Assembly (NCBI GenBank): GCA_900065925.1
Contig: LN890280.1
Location: 488,451-552,450, forward strand
Origin: Nitrosotalea devaniterrae
Lineage (GTDB): Archaea > Thermoproteota > Nitrososphaeria > Nitrososphaerales > Nitrosopumilaceae
Reading direction: 5' to 3'
DNA length: 64,000 bases
Under the pieces are notes generated by a model, which saw only the letters and a program-made list of their open reading frames with translations, had not been told where the DNA came from and searched no databases. Positions 43,100 to 53,422 of the stretch are shown in pieces; within the stretch, counting starts at the first letter, position 1, and each line of letters opens with the position of its first letter. A program made the position numbers and the translations under genes.

Positions 43100-44152
43100 T
43101 TGGTTAAAGAACGAAAGGGAAAGATTGGAAGAACCGTTGAACAAACAATTCATAGGCAAATGGATGATAATCTCACAATTGGGATCACTTTTGATACCAA
43201 AGAGGATTTCAAATTTGATCAAGATGATCCATGGGATTGGGATGCTGAATTTCAAGTATCAATGGCAATAGATGACATTGTTAGGGCTCTTGAGGATTTG
43301 GGTCATCACACAACATTGATTGGAAGCGGAAGGAAACTGGTTGATAATTTCTCAAAACATGAAAATGAAGTTGACATTATTTTCAACATTGCAGAGGGTA
43401 AATTCGGTCGTAGCAGAGAATCCCAGATACCTGCATTGCTTGAAATGGCTGGCATTCCTTACGTAGGTTCTGATGCATATGCCTTGACAGTGTCTCTGAA
43501 CAAATGGCATACAAAAATAATTGGAAAAACATGTGGTGTACGTACTCCAGAATTTACAGTTGTAGAAAATATTGATTTTCTAAAAAAAGAAAATGTCCTA
43601 AAATACCCTGTAATTACAAAACTTTGCTATGGTGGAAGCAGCATGGGCATTGACGATGATTCAAAGATTTACGACTTTACTGAGCTACAGAAACGAGTCA
43701 AGTATATGCTTAGAACATATAGTCAACCTGTACTTGTAGAAGAATTCATCACTGGAACTGAAGTAGATATACCAATTCTAGGAAATATGCCGAATAAAAT
43801 TTTTGGAATTGTTGGTATATCAATTGATGACAAAGATATGGGTAATAGATATCTTACATCCAAGATAGTGTATGAAGATGGATATTGCTTTCGATATCCA
43901 CTGAATGCAGATTTTGAGCCTGAAGCCGCTCAAATGGCATTGAACATGTATAACGCATTAGGTTGCAGAGATTTTGGCAGAGTTGATATGAGAATAACTC
44001 CTGATGGAATTCCGTATTTTCTTGAAATAAACCCGTATCCGTATTTGGGAAAACACAGCAGCTTCAATTACATCGCAGAAAAAAATGGCATGGCATACAA
44101 AGATGTAATTGAAATGATTATGCAAAACGCCATTGGCAGATATAATTTCTAG
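43100..44152 (+). CDS. D-Ala-D-Ala ligase-like ATP-grasp enzyme
   Basis: 350 aa from TTG 43100. The Ddl-type ATP-grasp layout is clear: a Rossmann-like N domain with VDIIFNIAEGKFGRSRESQIPALLEMAG, then VITKLCYGGSSMGI, VEEFITGTEVDIP, and the metal-binding RDFGRVDMR...YFLEINPYPYLG. This matches Ddl, but archaea make no murein, so the real product is probably another peptide or amino-acid conjugate. It is convergent with the AAA-TPR gene (4-bp overlap). Confidence 0.85.
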   Translation: MVKERKGKIGRTVEQTIHRQMDDNLTIGITFDTKEDFKFDQDDPWDWDAEFQVSMAIDDIVRALEDLGHHTTLIGSGRKLVDNFSKHENEVDIIFNIAEGKFGRSRESQIPALLEMAGIPYVGSDAYALTVSLNKWHTKIIGKTCGVRTPEFTVVENIDFLKKENVLKYPVITKLCYGGSSMGIDDDSKIYDFTELQKRVKYMLRTYSQPVLVEEFITGTEVDIPILGNMPNKIFGIVGISIDDKDMGNRYLTSKIVYEDGYCFRYPLNADFEPEAAQMALNMYNALGCRDFGRVDMRITPDGIPYFLEINPYPYLGKHSSFNYIAEKNGMAYKDVIEMIMQNAIGRYNF

Positions 44153-46674
44153 TCCCAAATGTGTATATCACACGGATAATAGTCTAATTCGTAGAACCAT
44201 TTCTGTGGCCTTGCGGTCTTGTATACCTCCAAACTTTTCTGATTGACCTCTCTTGAATCAATACCTTTTCTATCCAATATTTTTGAAAGAATTTGATATC
44301 GCTTTGCAAGTGCTAGTTCTTTGTCATTTTTGTAATTGTTTGGCTCAAACCTCTGTAGCCAACTTTCTGCAATATTATATTCTTTTAATTCATAATGTAT
44401 TACTGCCCTGTTGAAACAATAGTAGTCATTCATAACTGATTCAGGATATTGTAAAACAAGCGGCTCAAGGTGTATCATTATCTGTTTTGCTTTACTGATA
44501 TCTCCAGTTTGTTTTAGAGTATTTGCTATGTTCATGTTAATGAATATATTATCAAATAATTCACTAACGTTAGCATTTGCATCTTCAAAGAATTGCAATG
44601 CTTTAGAATATTCTCTTTTTTGTTGGTATACCAAGCCAAGGTTGTTGAGAGGAACATCCACTTCCGGAGAATCTAAACTTCTAAAGATTTCAAGACTGGA
44701 CCCAAGATATTTTTGAGCATCATCAAACTTTCCAATGTAAAAGCTCTCTGCACCCATATTGTTAAGGCATCTTGCCTTTTCTATCTTCATGGAATACTTT
44801 TCAAAAATATCAAGAGCATTTTTCATAAATTCGATTGCTCTTCTGGACTCGTAAATGATTCCAGATTTTCTTTGCAGCTTGGCAAGTTCTCTTACATCAT
44901 TTGCCAAGTTAAAATTGATCTGGCTTTTTTCAAAAGCCTTGACAGCTTTTTCAAAATATCCAAAATGATCATAAACTGTGGCAAGAAATGAGTAGACCTC
45001 ACCTAACTTGCTCACATTTCCTAGTTTCTCATAAATTCTCAAACTCTCTTCTAAGGACTCTATTGCCTTTCTTCCCGCATCCCCACTCCCTTCATATCTC
45101 CAACATCTTCCCAAGAGTAATTTTGTCTCAGCTCTTTCCATTTCAGTTAGGCTTGCAGTCTTTTCAAGATCATTGAGATTTGTTATACATTCAGATGTGG
45201 AATTATTACCAAGCAGCGCTTTTGCGTATCCAAGTCGCAATGAATTGTACTCTAATTGTGGAAATGATACCTTGTTATCTTTGATTAGTTTGAAGCATTC
45301 TTGGTATTGCTTGATGGCGTCTACAAAAAAGTAGTTCTCAAAAGATGTTTTGGCGGAAATTGAGAGGAATTTCAAAGTCTTATCCCATTCTCGTGCACGA
45401 TAATAATGATATGAAATAATGAAAGGGTCTTTTTGTTCTCCAAACTTGGACTCTAGGAACTCTGCAATGTCTCTGTGACAGTCTGTTGCTATGCTGCCTA
45501 GGCCTGAATAGATTGTTTCCAGAGTTTTTCTATGATCAAATACAAACGTTGTACTGTCTCCAATTCTTTTCACAATGGAATAGATCTGATCCAAGTCTTG
45601 CAATAAATGAAAAACTTCAAGCTTGTCCTTTTTCATAAAACTTGTCAATATGTCAAGATCAAATCTGTATCCCAAGACAGATGCATATGTTAGAACTTCT
45701 CTTGAACCGGGCAAATCTATGTAAACTTTGCGCAGTCTTTTTGTTATGGTATCTGCAAGCCCGTAAGATGATGGAAAATCTAACGAAGTATCTAGTTTCC
45801 AATAACTATCAGTATCAAAAAATATCACCTTGGATTCTTTTAAGAGTCTTAAAAGTGATTTGAGAAAGAATGGATTACCGTCAGTCTGTTTGTAAATATT
45901 GTGTATGGTTTCACTATCAAGCCTATGCGGTCCAAGAAATCCTTCAACAAATTTAGGATATAAATTCTCAGGCATAGAATCAAGTTCTATTAAAGTAGAA
46001 TTATCCTTGTTAAGTGAAAACAGCAAGTCAAATTTTTCCTTTGCATCAAGATCTTTCTGGGTAGTAATAAAACCAGTCCTGTATGATATGATTATCATAA
46101 TTTTTTTGTCAATCTTTTTCATAATATATGAGAGAATCTCCAAAGAAGTATTGTCAAACCATTGTATGTCTTCTGCATGAAATACCATGGTCTTCTTCTT
46201 TGAAATTTTTTGAAATATGGAAAGATAATTTGAAAATACATAGTGGCTATTATCTATAGAATATTTGTCAACATTGGAGATGCCTCTTACAGTCTTTGTA
46301 ATTTCCTGAGTTGTAGTAACGTACGGCTCTAGTGATGGAACAAGCTTTGCTAGATTTAGAATGGTGTCAAACAGATCACCACGTGTAAAATTTCTATAGG
46401 TATTTAGAAAATCCTTCATCATCTCTATGAAAGAAAAGAGAGGAAGATCCTGCTCTTCATATCCTCTGGCAGTGAGAATAGCTGTATCCTTGTCTTCTAT
46501 TGATGTAAGAAACTTGTTTATCAGAGAGGTTTTTCCTATCCCTGCCTCTCCAATTACAAATACAAACTTGTTTTCAGTATAATTGTTTACCTCTTCAAAA
46601 ATACTCTCTAGTTTCTGTAAGGTGTCCTCTCTATCTAGAAAGAATTGTTGACTAGAAACCACTTTTTCGCTCAT
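44149..46674 (-). CDS. AAA/STAND ATPase with TPR repeats
   Basis: 841 aa. An N-terminal AAA_16-type ATPase has Walker A IGEAGIGKTS near residue 42 and a Walker-B-like MVFHAEDIQW near 159. TPR-like helical repeats fill 430-800 (LNNMGAESFYIGKFDDAQKYL; LNNLGLVYQQKREYSKALQF). The layout is that of MalT/adenylyl-cyclase-associated signalling ATPases, but no C-terminal DNA-binding or cyclase domain is present. Cytoplasmic; likely a signalling scaffold. Not obviously linked to its neighbours. Confidence 0.75.
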   Translation of the reverse strand: MSEKVVSSQQFFLDREDTLQKLESIFEEVNNYTENKFVFVIGEAGIGKTSLINKFLTSIEDKDTAILTARGYEEQDLPLFSFIEMMKDFLNTYRNFTRGDLFDTILNLAKLVPSLEPYVTTTQEITKTVRGISNVDKYSIDNSHYVFSNYLSIFQKISKKKTMVFHAEDIQWFDNTSLEILSYIMKKIDKKIMIIISYRTGFITTQKDLDAKEKFDLLFSLNKDNSTLIELDSMPENLYPKFVEGFLGPHRLDSETIHNIYKQTDGNPFFLKSLLRLLKESKVIFFDTDSYWKLDTSLDFPSSYGLADTITKRLRKVYIDLPGSREVLTYASVLGYRFDLDILTSFMKKDKLEVFHLLQDLDQIYSIVKRIGDSTTFVFDHRKTLETIYSGLGSIATDCHRDIAEFLESKFGEQKDPFIISYHYYRAREWDKTLKFLSISAKTSFENYFFVDAIKQYQECFKLIKDNKVSFPQLEYNSLRLGYAKALLGNNSTSECITNLNDLEKTASLTEMERAETKLLLGRCWRYEGSGDAGRKAIESLEESLRIYEKLGNVSKLGEVYSFLATVYDHFGYFEKAVKAFEKSQINFNLANDVRELAKLQRKSGIIYESRRAIEFMKNALDIFEKYSMKIEKARCLNNMGAESFYIGKFDDAQKYLGSSLEIFRSLDSPEVDVPLNNLGLVYQQKREYSKALQFFEDANANVSELFDNIFINMNIANTLKQTGDISKAKQIMIHLEPLVLQYPESVMNDYYCFNRAVIHYELKEYNIAESWLQRFEPNNYKNDKELALAKRYQILSKILDRKGIDSREVNQKSLEVYKTARPQKWFYELDYYPCDIHIWD

Positions 46675-46752
46675 GGAATGAAGAATTTAGCTGTCAAAGA
46701 ACTAATTATGTTTTGAGATACTAGCATAATTTCTTATAAAAAAGATGTACTT

Positions 46753-47199
46753 GTGGAAAGAAAACATCGATTTCAAATACGGCTTGCAAATCATGAGGAT
46801 GCAATAAGCTTCCTTAAACTAGAAGCAAGATGTTTCAAGATGAGAACAAGTAAAGATACAATCTACTTTTGGACTCCAGCGGTATGCTATTTATGGTCAT
46901 ACAAGGCTATAGTGGATGACAAAATAGTAGGAGGAATAATTGCAACACCCACGCGTGATGGAAATTGGTATGTGAACTCTCTCTTTGTACATCCATCATA
47001 CAGAAAACATAGAATTGCCACAAGACTGTTGTCTAAAATCGTCAAAACTGCTGGAAATAAGAAAATCTTTCTTGATATCAAGACCAATAGAAGATTCCTC
47101 ATGGATTTTTACAATAAGCATGGTTTCAGGTTACACAAGTTGGAAAAAAATTACTATTATGATGGAAGTGACCGTTATCTCTTAATGTATTCTCACTAA
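46753..47199 (+). CDS. GNAT-family N-acetyltransferase
   Basis: 148 aa, start GTG 46753 (TTG 46751 is in another frame). The acetyl-CoA region VNSLFVHPSYRKHRIATRLL (about 77-96) and the C-terminal FYNKHGFRLHKLEKNYY are typical GNAT motifs. Substrate unknown; the size resembles RimI-like enzymes. Divergent from the AAA-TPR gene. Confidence 0.8.
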   Translation: MERKHRFQIRLANHEDAISFLKLEARCFKMRTSKDTIYFWTPAVCYLWSYKAIVDDKIVGGIIATPTRDGNWYVNSLFVHPSYRKHRIATRLLSKIVKTAGNKKIFLDIKTNRRFLMDFYNKHGFRLHKLEKNYYYDGSDRYLLMYSH

Positions 47200-47298
47200 T
47201 GAACTTAAAATTGTATTATGCTAACGTCTATTCCTCCAAGATTCAAACCATGGTGAGACAGTATTGTATCGGAACTTGTAAGGCGCGTTACCTTCACT

Positions 47299-47357
47299 AA
47301 AACTAGAAGAAACCTGCGCCACTTTTTTATGATATGTCAGTCCAGTACATGTGAAAT
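47299..47357 (+). promoter_or_regulatory. Shared surface-gene promoter cassette, copy C
   Basis: AAAACTAGAAGAAACCTGC, then CCACTTTTTTATGATAT, then AGTCCAGTACATG and ATG 47358. Same order and spacing as copies B, D and E. Confidence 0.75.
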
Positions 47358-48842
47358 ATGAAAATTCTACATCTTTCAATAATGCTGATTGTCGCAATTA
47401 ATCTATGTTCATCATTTCCACTAGTGTTTGCTAAAGGAATAGACACTATGGGAGGACCTACACGACTTCCTAATGTTTTACTCACACAGATTTTATCATC
47501 TGAAAATAATGTGTATCTTTTATGGGAAAACGGCGGAAAATTCTTTTTTCAGAAGAGTGCAGATGGTGGATCTACATTTGGTAGTCCTGTTATGGTAACG
47601 AACATCACAGGTGCAAGATCTGTAGAACCACAGATGGCAGCATCAGGTAATGATGTGTACGTGGCATGGAATTATTTTGACCAGAACAGGACATATCTTG
47701 ATTTCAGGCAGAGCACGGACAACGGAACCAGCTTTGGTGACATTGCTACTTTATACAGAGGTTCTTCTCTAGATTTTCTTTCTTTGAATCTTGTTACATC
47801 TGGAAAACATGTGTATATCGCATGGCAGGAGAATTCGGGATATGCACATTTGATCAAAAGCGATAACAGTGGTACCACATTTTTGCCAATCATAGATCTT
47901 GATAACAATACTAAGGGATTAGGTGATCCGAAGATCTTTGCATCAAACAATCACGTTTATCTATTCATGGAAGGCGGCTGCATTATTTCTTCAGGAACTC
48001 AACAAATCTGCTATCCTTCGCCATTTGTAAGGCGAAGCGATGACTATGGAAATACATGGAGCGGCATAAATCCGATAATGAATGGAACTGCTGCAGGTTT
48101 TGCAACTGATGCAAGGGCCACCGTATCTGGAAATAATGTCTATCTGATATGGCAATTCAATGGATACGGCTTTGGCAAGATATTATTTGCAAAAAGTAAC
48201 GACAGTGCGGCTACATTTGGAAAGACTGTCTACTTTGACAATAATGGACAGGAAGGATATCCTAATGTCTTGACAAATGGAAACAATGTCTATCTCTTCT
48301 GGCAGACTGATGGCAACAATACAAAAGATATAATGTTTGCACACAGTGTAGATGAAGGAACCATATTTTCAAAGCCAGTTAACATAAGTGACAACAAGTT
48401 CTCTTCAGACAACTATTACTTGTATAAACAGATTGCATCTTCTGGTAACCATATTTACGTGACATGGGAGCAACACAATCAAAGCAACAGTGAGATATTC
48501 TTTAAGATGAGCTCAGATGATGGAGAGACTTTTGGGAATACAATCAATCTAAGTGAAGATCTGGACAGCGTGGTGAAAAATGAAGTCAACAGTACCTGGG
48601 TGAATTTTGATAAACCTCAGGTGGTTACATCTAGGAATAATGCGTATGTTGGATGGATTAACAACTACGAAGGAAATAACAATATTTTTTTTCGTACAAG
48701 CAACGATGGTGGTAACACATTTGAAAACCCAATTATTATGAGAGAAGATCATGTCATACCTGAATTTCCATTTGCTATTCCAATTTTACTTGTTAGTTTT
48801 GTATCTGTAATGGTATTTTACAGGATTAGATTTAGAAAATGA
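47358..48842 (+). CDS. Asp-box (BNR) beta-propeller surface protein with PEF-CTERM tail
   Basis: 494 aa. Signal peptide to about residue 25, then a sialidase-like beta-propeller with repeated Asp boxes: SADGGSTFG, STDNGTSFG, RSDDYGNTW, SNDSAATFG, SVDEGTIF, SSDDGETFG and SNDGGNTFE. No catalytic residues are evident, so it is probably a binding protein. The tail VIPEFPFAIP, a hydrophobic helix and YRIRFRK form a PEF-CTERM sorting signal. Its stop overlaps the next ATG (ATGA). Confidence 0.8.
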   Translation: MKILHLSIMLIVAINLCSSFPLVFAKGIDTMGGPTRLPNVLLTQILSSENNVYLLWENGGKFFFQKSADGGSTFGSPVMVTNITGARSVEPQMAASGNDVYVAWNYFDQNRTYLDFRQSTDNGTSFGDIATLYRGSSLDFLSLNLVTSGKHVYIAWQENSGYAHLIKSDNSGTTFLPIIDLDNNTKGLGDPKIFASNNHVYLFMEGGCIISSGTQQICYPSPFVRRSDDYGNTWSGINPIMNGTAAGFATDARATVSGNNVYLIWQFNGYGFGKILFAKSNDSAATFGKTVYFDNNGQEGYPNVLTNGNNVYLFWQTDGNNTKDIMFAHSVDEGTIFSKPVNISDNKFSSDNYYLYKQIASSGNHIYVTWEQHNQSNSEIFFKMSSDDGETFGNTINLSEDLDSVVKNEVNSTWVNFDKPQVVTSRNNAYVGWINNYEGNNNIFFRTSNDGGNTFENPIIMREDHVIPEFPFAIPILLVSFVSVMVFYRIRFRK

Positions 48843-49135
48843 AAATTCTACATCTTGCAATATTATTGGTAGGCAGTGCTGCTACGGTTGGAACATATTT
48901 CTTATTTGGGATTGCATTGAACAATTCATACACTACATTGGCAGCAAGATTCTCCCAATCATTTTTCAATATTTTTACATTCATACCATTTTCGATAATA
49001 GGTCTTGGATGTGCGATACTTGTTTGGTGTGTATTTTTACACAAGTTTGAAATCATGCGTAAACAAGTCATTGTATTTTCAATCCTTGTCATGGTTGTAG
49101 GAGTTGATGTATTTGGATTTTATTTGTTAGATTAA
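48839..49135 (+). CDS. Small three-helix membrane protein
   Basis: 98 aa with three hydrophobic helices (about 4-24, 42-65, 73-95) and few charges: MKILHLAILLVGSAATVGTY at the start. It is translationally coupled to the propeller gene. No recognised family; the first helix is the cluster's usual signal-like segment. Confidence 0.55.
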   Translation: MKILHLAILLVGSAATVGTYFLFGIALNNSYTTLAARFSQSFFNIFTFIPFSIIGLGCAILVWCVFLHKFEIMRKQVIVFSILVMVVGVDVFGFYLLD

Positions 49136-49143
49136 GCATACTC

Positions 49144-49202
49144 AAAACTAGAAGAAACCTACGTTATTCTTTTAAATCATGTCTATCCAGTACATCTCAA
49201 TT
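49144..49202 (+). promoter_or_regulatory. Shared surface-gene promoter cassette, copy D
   Basis: AAAACTAGAAGAAACCTACG, then TTCTTTTAAATCATG, then TATCCAGTACATC and ATG 49203. The alignment shows that the gene starts at 49203, not at the in-frame ATG 49179 inside the cassette. Confidence 0.75.
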
Positions 49203-50966
49203 ATGAAAAATGGATATTTTTTAATAATTACAATTGTTTTTATGGTATCAATAATTTCAAATTCTGCCCATGCCCAAACAAGTCCAATTTCTTTATCAAT
49301 GCAAAAAGACATGTACTATCCTAATGATGTTGTTGTCATTAACGGTACCAGCACGTCAAACCAACTTGTCACTGTGGAGATAAAAAACCCGTTTGATAAA
49401 TCCGTGTTTGAAAAATCTTTACTGCCTTCTGCAAAAGGTACATTTTCTATAACATATGTAGTTGACAGTTATCCCACAAAGGGAACATATGTTGTCATTG
49501 CTACACAAAATTCTGAAACTAACGCATCATACTTTGGGGTGTACACAAAACCTGCAATACGCCTTGAGGCCTCCATGGACAAGATAAACTATGAAAATGC
49601 TGACAAGGCAAACATTACGATATTTGACTTGGCAGAGTCTATGATTGATATCAAAATTCTAGACAACTCTCAGATGCAACAATTTGAAGATAAAATAACT
49701 ACAGCTCATGACGGTCATGCAGTATACCCTCTCAACATAACATCATATCCTGTTGGGGTTTACAGTATACTGGTTACAAGCAGTACTGGACAAGTAAAGT
49801 TGGGTTTTTCAGTGGGATTGGTGCCTACTGGTGCCCAGATATCTGTCAATACTGAAAAAAACACCTACTCTCTAGGAGATAGTATTCTGGTACTTGGTAC
49901 AGTTAATGCAAATTCCTTGGTTCACATATTGTTAACTGATTCTAATGGTACTCTAGTGAAATCTATTCAGACATACTCTGACAATACTGGACATTTTACA
50001 ATACCTGATCTGAAGATTCCAACAAATGCAGTACCAGGAAATTGGCAAATTGTTGCATCAAGTGGAGTGAATCACCAAAGTTTGAGCATACTGGTGGTAC
50101 GGTCTGTCTATGGAGTCAGTGACAATCCTGTTATTCATGCCTATGGTCCTGGCGGTCCCGGTGTTCCAATTCACATAGACACTCCATTACAACAATCTTT
50201 ACGTGGAATTGCATCAAAAGATGTTCAATGCAAAGAAGGACTACAACTGGCAATAAAATCAAAAGACAATTCTCCTGCATGTGTAAGTGATACTATCATT
50301 GGAAGGCTTGTCAGACAGAGTTGGTGGGCCTGGAATGACAAGGTAGGAGATACTATAGTCAACACTTCTGACAAAAGAGACTTTGACAAGTCATGTGGCA
50401 TATCTGAGATAATGTCATCAATAATCGGGACCAGTGGATTTGTTAAAGATACACTACCTCATGATGGCATTACTTTTCCTGGTATGAACCTGACAGAACC
50501 TGCAGGTGCTGGTATCCAGTTTGCAATCAAGCCCAATTCTACAGCGCAGATCACATTTGCATATGATTTCAATCCTTATCCTGGTAGTAATTGTAAAGTC
50601 ACAACAAAAGATGCGATGACCTATATCAACATGGCAAGATCAAATGCTCTCATATCCAATACTACAGGATCAAATACTCCGATATCTGATTTTCCAAGTT
50701 CTCCTGACATATTTGAGGTAGATAAAACCAAGATACGCACTGATCTTCCGCTGCTGGGAGACTCGGGAGATGTACAAGTAAAACTGATCAATGCAGAAGA
50801 TCTCAATGATCATGTGGTTAAAGTAACGTACCAAATCACATCAAAACTTACATCTCAAATGGGAAAATCATACCTTCTAAATTTCTGGTGGCACAGTGCA
50901 GTTGGGGTGACAGTGGGAAATGATTTGTACAATGGTACTGCATTTTCTGGACCTCGATTTGGTTAG
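49203..50966 (+). CDS. Secreted protein with macroglobulin/Ig-like domains and GLQ module
   Basis: 587 aa from ATG 49203 (MKNGYFLIITIVFMVSIISN, signal peptide ending AHA). Two or three beta-sandwich domains of the MG2/Ig type follow (YYPNDVVVINGTSTSN; TYSLGDSILVLGTVNANS). The two-Cys module RGIASKDVQCKEGLQ...PACVSD...LVRQSWW lies at about 332-375, and a last domain ends the protein. No C-terminal anchor. First gene of an eight-gene operon (49203-61061). Confidence 0.65.
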   Translation: MKNGYFLIITIVFMVSIISNSAHAQTSPISLSMQKDMYYPNDVVVINGTSTSNQLVTVEIKNPFDKSVFEKSLLPSAKGTFSITYVVDSYPTKGTYVVIATQNSETNASYFGVYTKPAIRLEASMDKINYENADKANITIFDLAESMIDIKILDNSQMQQFEDKITTAHDGHAVYPLNITSYPVGVYSILVTSSTGQVKLGFSVGLVPTGAQISVNTEKNTYSLGDSILVLGTVNANSLVHILLTDSNGTLVKSIQTYSDNTGHFTIPDLKIPTNAVPGNWQIVASSGVNHQSLSILVVRSVYGVSDNPVIHAYGPGGPGVPIHIDTPLQQSLRGIASKDVQCKEGLQLAIKSKDNSPACVSDTIIGRLVRQSWWAWNDKVGDTIVNTSDKRDFDKSCGISEIMSSIIGTSGFVKDTLPHDGITFPGMNLTEPAGAGIQFAIKPNSTAQITFAYDFNPYPGSNCKVTTKDAMTYINMARSNALISNTTGSNTPISDFPSSPDIFEVDKTKIRTDLPLLGDSGDVQVKLINAEDLNDHVVKVTYQITSKLTSQMGKSYLLNFWWHSAVGVTVGNDLYNGTAFSGPRFG

Positions 50967-50975
50967 TGATGTGAA

Positions 50976-53417
50976 ATGAAAACACTATACTATACCATAA
51001 TTGCAATATCTGGAATTGCAATAGTGGGAGGAATTGCACTGGTTCTAGCCTCGGAGATAGATTCTGCCAAATTGGTATCACAAAATAATATGACTGAAAA
51101 TAATTATCAAAATACTATTGTGAATAATAGTCAGTCTGTAACGGATTCTAGTACCAATCAAACATATCATCCTGTCATGGCACAAAGTAGCAATTCTACA
51201 TTCAGAGTCTCTCAGGCTACCACCACATTGTGGGACTATGTGTCTGATGGTCAAATTCGTTCTGTAGCAATTTCTTCTGATGGTAAATATATTGTAGCGG
51301 GATCTGAATCTGATCAAAATGCCGGAACCGTGTATTTTCTTGACAATCAAGGAAATCTTTTGTGGCATCATACAACAGATAGAAAAATATCCCAAGTGTT
51401 TATTTCATCAGATAACTCGTTTGTCCTTGCATCAGGATATCAGATTGCTCCAGGTCCTGCAGGCATATATGAAAATGGAGCAATTTATTTTTTTGATAAT
51501 ACTGGAAAAGTATTATGGAGTTACATGACAAAAAATTTTGGACAAATATTGTTGGCTTCTCTCTCACCTGATGGCTCTCATGTTGTTACTGCATCTGGAA
51601 CTGAACTATCCTATCTTGACAACAGTGGAAAGATGCTATGGAATTATACTTCAAGCTCAGATATCAACTCTATATCGTTTTCAGATGACAGCTCTAATAT
51701 TCTGACAACTGCCGGACATCAAATAAAATACTTTGACAAGGAAGGCAAATTACTCTGGACATTTGATACCGATTATGGATATGTATATGCAAAACTTTCC
51801 CCTGACGGCAAGTATGTCGTAGCAGGAGATGCTCAAAATGGTTATGATGGAAAAATTTACTTTATAGACAATACGGGACACCTGATTAAAGAATCTCAGG
51901 TTGGCAGTCCAATCGGGTCTATTTCGATATCTGCCGACAGCTCTCATGTGGCAATTGGCACAAACTGGGCTACGATGCTTTTTACATCTACTGGAGACTT
52001 GATCTGGACTGACAAGATAGTATCACAAGTAGCAATTTCATCGGATGGTTCGTTTATTGCAGGCGTGTCAGGGGCAGGTGATGGTACATATCTGACATAT
52101 TTTGACAAGCACGGAAATATTCTATCAAGATATCCTATAGGGGATTGGGCACAGCTTGTCCTGTCTAAAGATTCACAATACGCAGTACTTGGCCATCCTA
52201 CAAATTATCTCTCAAGCATACAATTTGTCAAAGTTCCATCCAGTTATGCAGCAGGCCTCGGAATCAGTGATATTCCACAATTCGACCTGCAACATTTGCA
52301 GACCTCAAATGACACACATGTATCTATGACATCTGTAAACAACACTGAACTATATGCCCAAGTTGCCACGGGTCAAACTGTACAGCTGCCCTATAATCTA
52401 AATTTTGAAACAAATTTTACAAGCTCTGACCTGCAACTTGGACTATATGCCCCAGAACACCTTGACGTATCGGTATCTCCAGTATTTCCAACTGAAATAA
52501 TTAATGGTGTCTTGCCTGGAAGTAAAATACTGACAATTCATGCAGACACTCATGCCACACCTGGAAACTATACTATTACCGTATATGGAAAAGGCAGTAC
52601 GGTAGATTCTGACACTGGTTGGCTCACAACATTTGATAATGTAGTGCTTGCCAAAGTGCATGTAACTGTAAAACCATACTCTAGTAAAATTTCAATCCAT
52701 GTTGGCGATGCACAATATGTATCCAAGTCATTTTGTGTCAATCTGGAGCCTGATGGACAGTCTTGTGGATCGGGTCCAATCTATGAGCGAGTTCCAATAA
52801 CTGTCTATTCTAATTCGGTGCAAACTGTTACACTGAATACATCAGAACTTGATGATGGCAAGTGGGTAAAGTTTGTGCCAGATAAACTCGTTGCAGGTCC
52901 AGATGGTACTATATCTACTATGATTGTATCAGGATATGAGATTCCATTTGCACCAAATCCTTTGAATGACAAATCCTTGGTGATACAAGCCGCATCAGAA
53001 AATGACACGCAAACTGTAATTGTTCCTGTGTACTTGCTTAATTTTATCTCTGTATTACATTCTCCTTCTCCAATACATCTTAGCGGTATTGCAACAAGCA
53101 GTAATGGGACAAACTTTAGCGAGTCTGGTGTGGTGTATGATCCATTGGCTAACTCTAATGGTACATTGCCAGTAAAACTTGCAGTGCGTGATTTATTGGA
53201 TGGTAATTTGCCAATCTCTTTACCACTGTGGTTATCAATTGATGTTCCAAACCCTGAATTTGCATTAAATGCAACAGAGCCATACTATTTTATCGTGACA
53301 GCAAAAACGCACGATGGTCCGTCTTCTGGCACTTATACTGTTGAAATAGATGAAGACATTGGAGGGCAACACTTTGTCCAACCCGAAACAATTGTAATTG
53401 AAAATATTCGGCATTGA
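50976..53417 (+). CDS. Secreted WD40/PQQ-like beta-propeller protein
   Basis: 813 aa. N-terminal signal anchor (MKTLYYTIIAISGIAIVGGI), then about seven repeats of SxDGxxIVAGS...VYFLDNxGNLLW (residues 75-410) forming a beta-propeller, then two or three Ig/NEW3-type beta domains (THATPGNYTITVYGKG). Extracytoplasmic binding or scaffold role likely. It follows the previous gene by nine bases. No Cys-metal sites or catalytic motifs seen. Confidence 0.7.
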   Translation: MKTLYYTIIAISGIAIVGGIALVLASEIDSAKLVSQNNMTENNYQNTIVNNSQSVTDSSTNQTYHPVMAQSSNSTFRVSQATTTLWDYVSDGQIRSVAISSDGKYIVAGSESDQNAGTVYFLDNQGNLLWHHTTDRKISQVFISSDNSFVLASGYQIAPGPAGIYENGAIYFFDNTGKVLWSYMTKNFGQILLASLSPDGSHVVTASGTELSYLDNSGKMLWNYTSSSDINSISFSDDSSNILTTAGHQIKYFDKEGKLLWTFDTDYGYVYAKLSPDGKYVVAGDAQNGYDGKIYFIDNTGHLIKESQVGSPIGSISISADSSHVAIGTNWATMLFTSTGDLIWTDKIVSQVAISSDGSFIAGVSGAGDGTYLTYFDKHGNILSRYPIGDWAQLVLSKDSQYAVLGHPTNYLSSIQFVKVPSSYAAGLGISDIPQFDLQHLQTSNDTHVSMTSVNNTELYAQVATGQTVQLPYNLNFETNFTSSDLQLGLYAPEHLDVSVSPVFPTEIINGVLPGSKILTIHADTHATPGNYTITVYGKGSTVDSDTGWLTTFDNVVLAKVHVTVKPYSSKISIHVGDAQYVSKSFCVNLEPDGQSCGSGPIYERVPITVYSNSVQTVTLNTSELDDGKWVKFVPDKLVAGPDGTISTMIVSGYEIPFAPNPLNDKSLVIQAASENDTQTVIVPVYLLNFISVLHSPSPIHLSGIATSSNGTNFSESGVVYDPLANSNGTLPVKLAVRDLLDGNLPISLPLWLSIDVPNPEFALNATEPYYFIVTAKTHDGPSSGTYTVEIDEDIGGQHFVQPETIVIENIRH

Positions 53418-53422
53418 TTAAA

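Noticed and set aside
49179-49202. In-frame ATG at 49179 as gene start
   Set aside because: It lies inside the shared promoter cassette; in the other copies the gene starts just after CCAGTACAT, equivalent to 49203.
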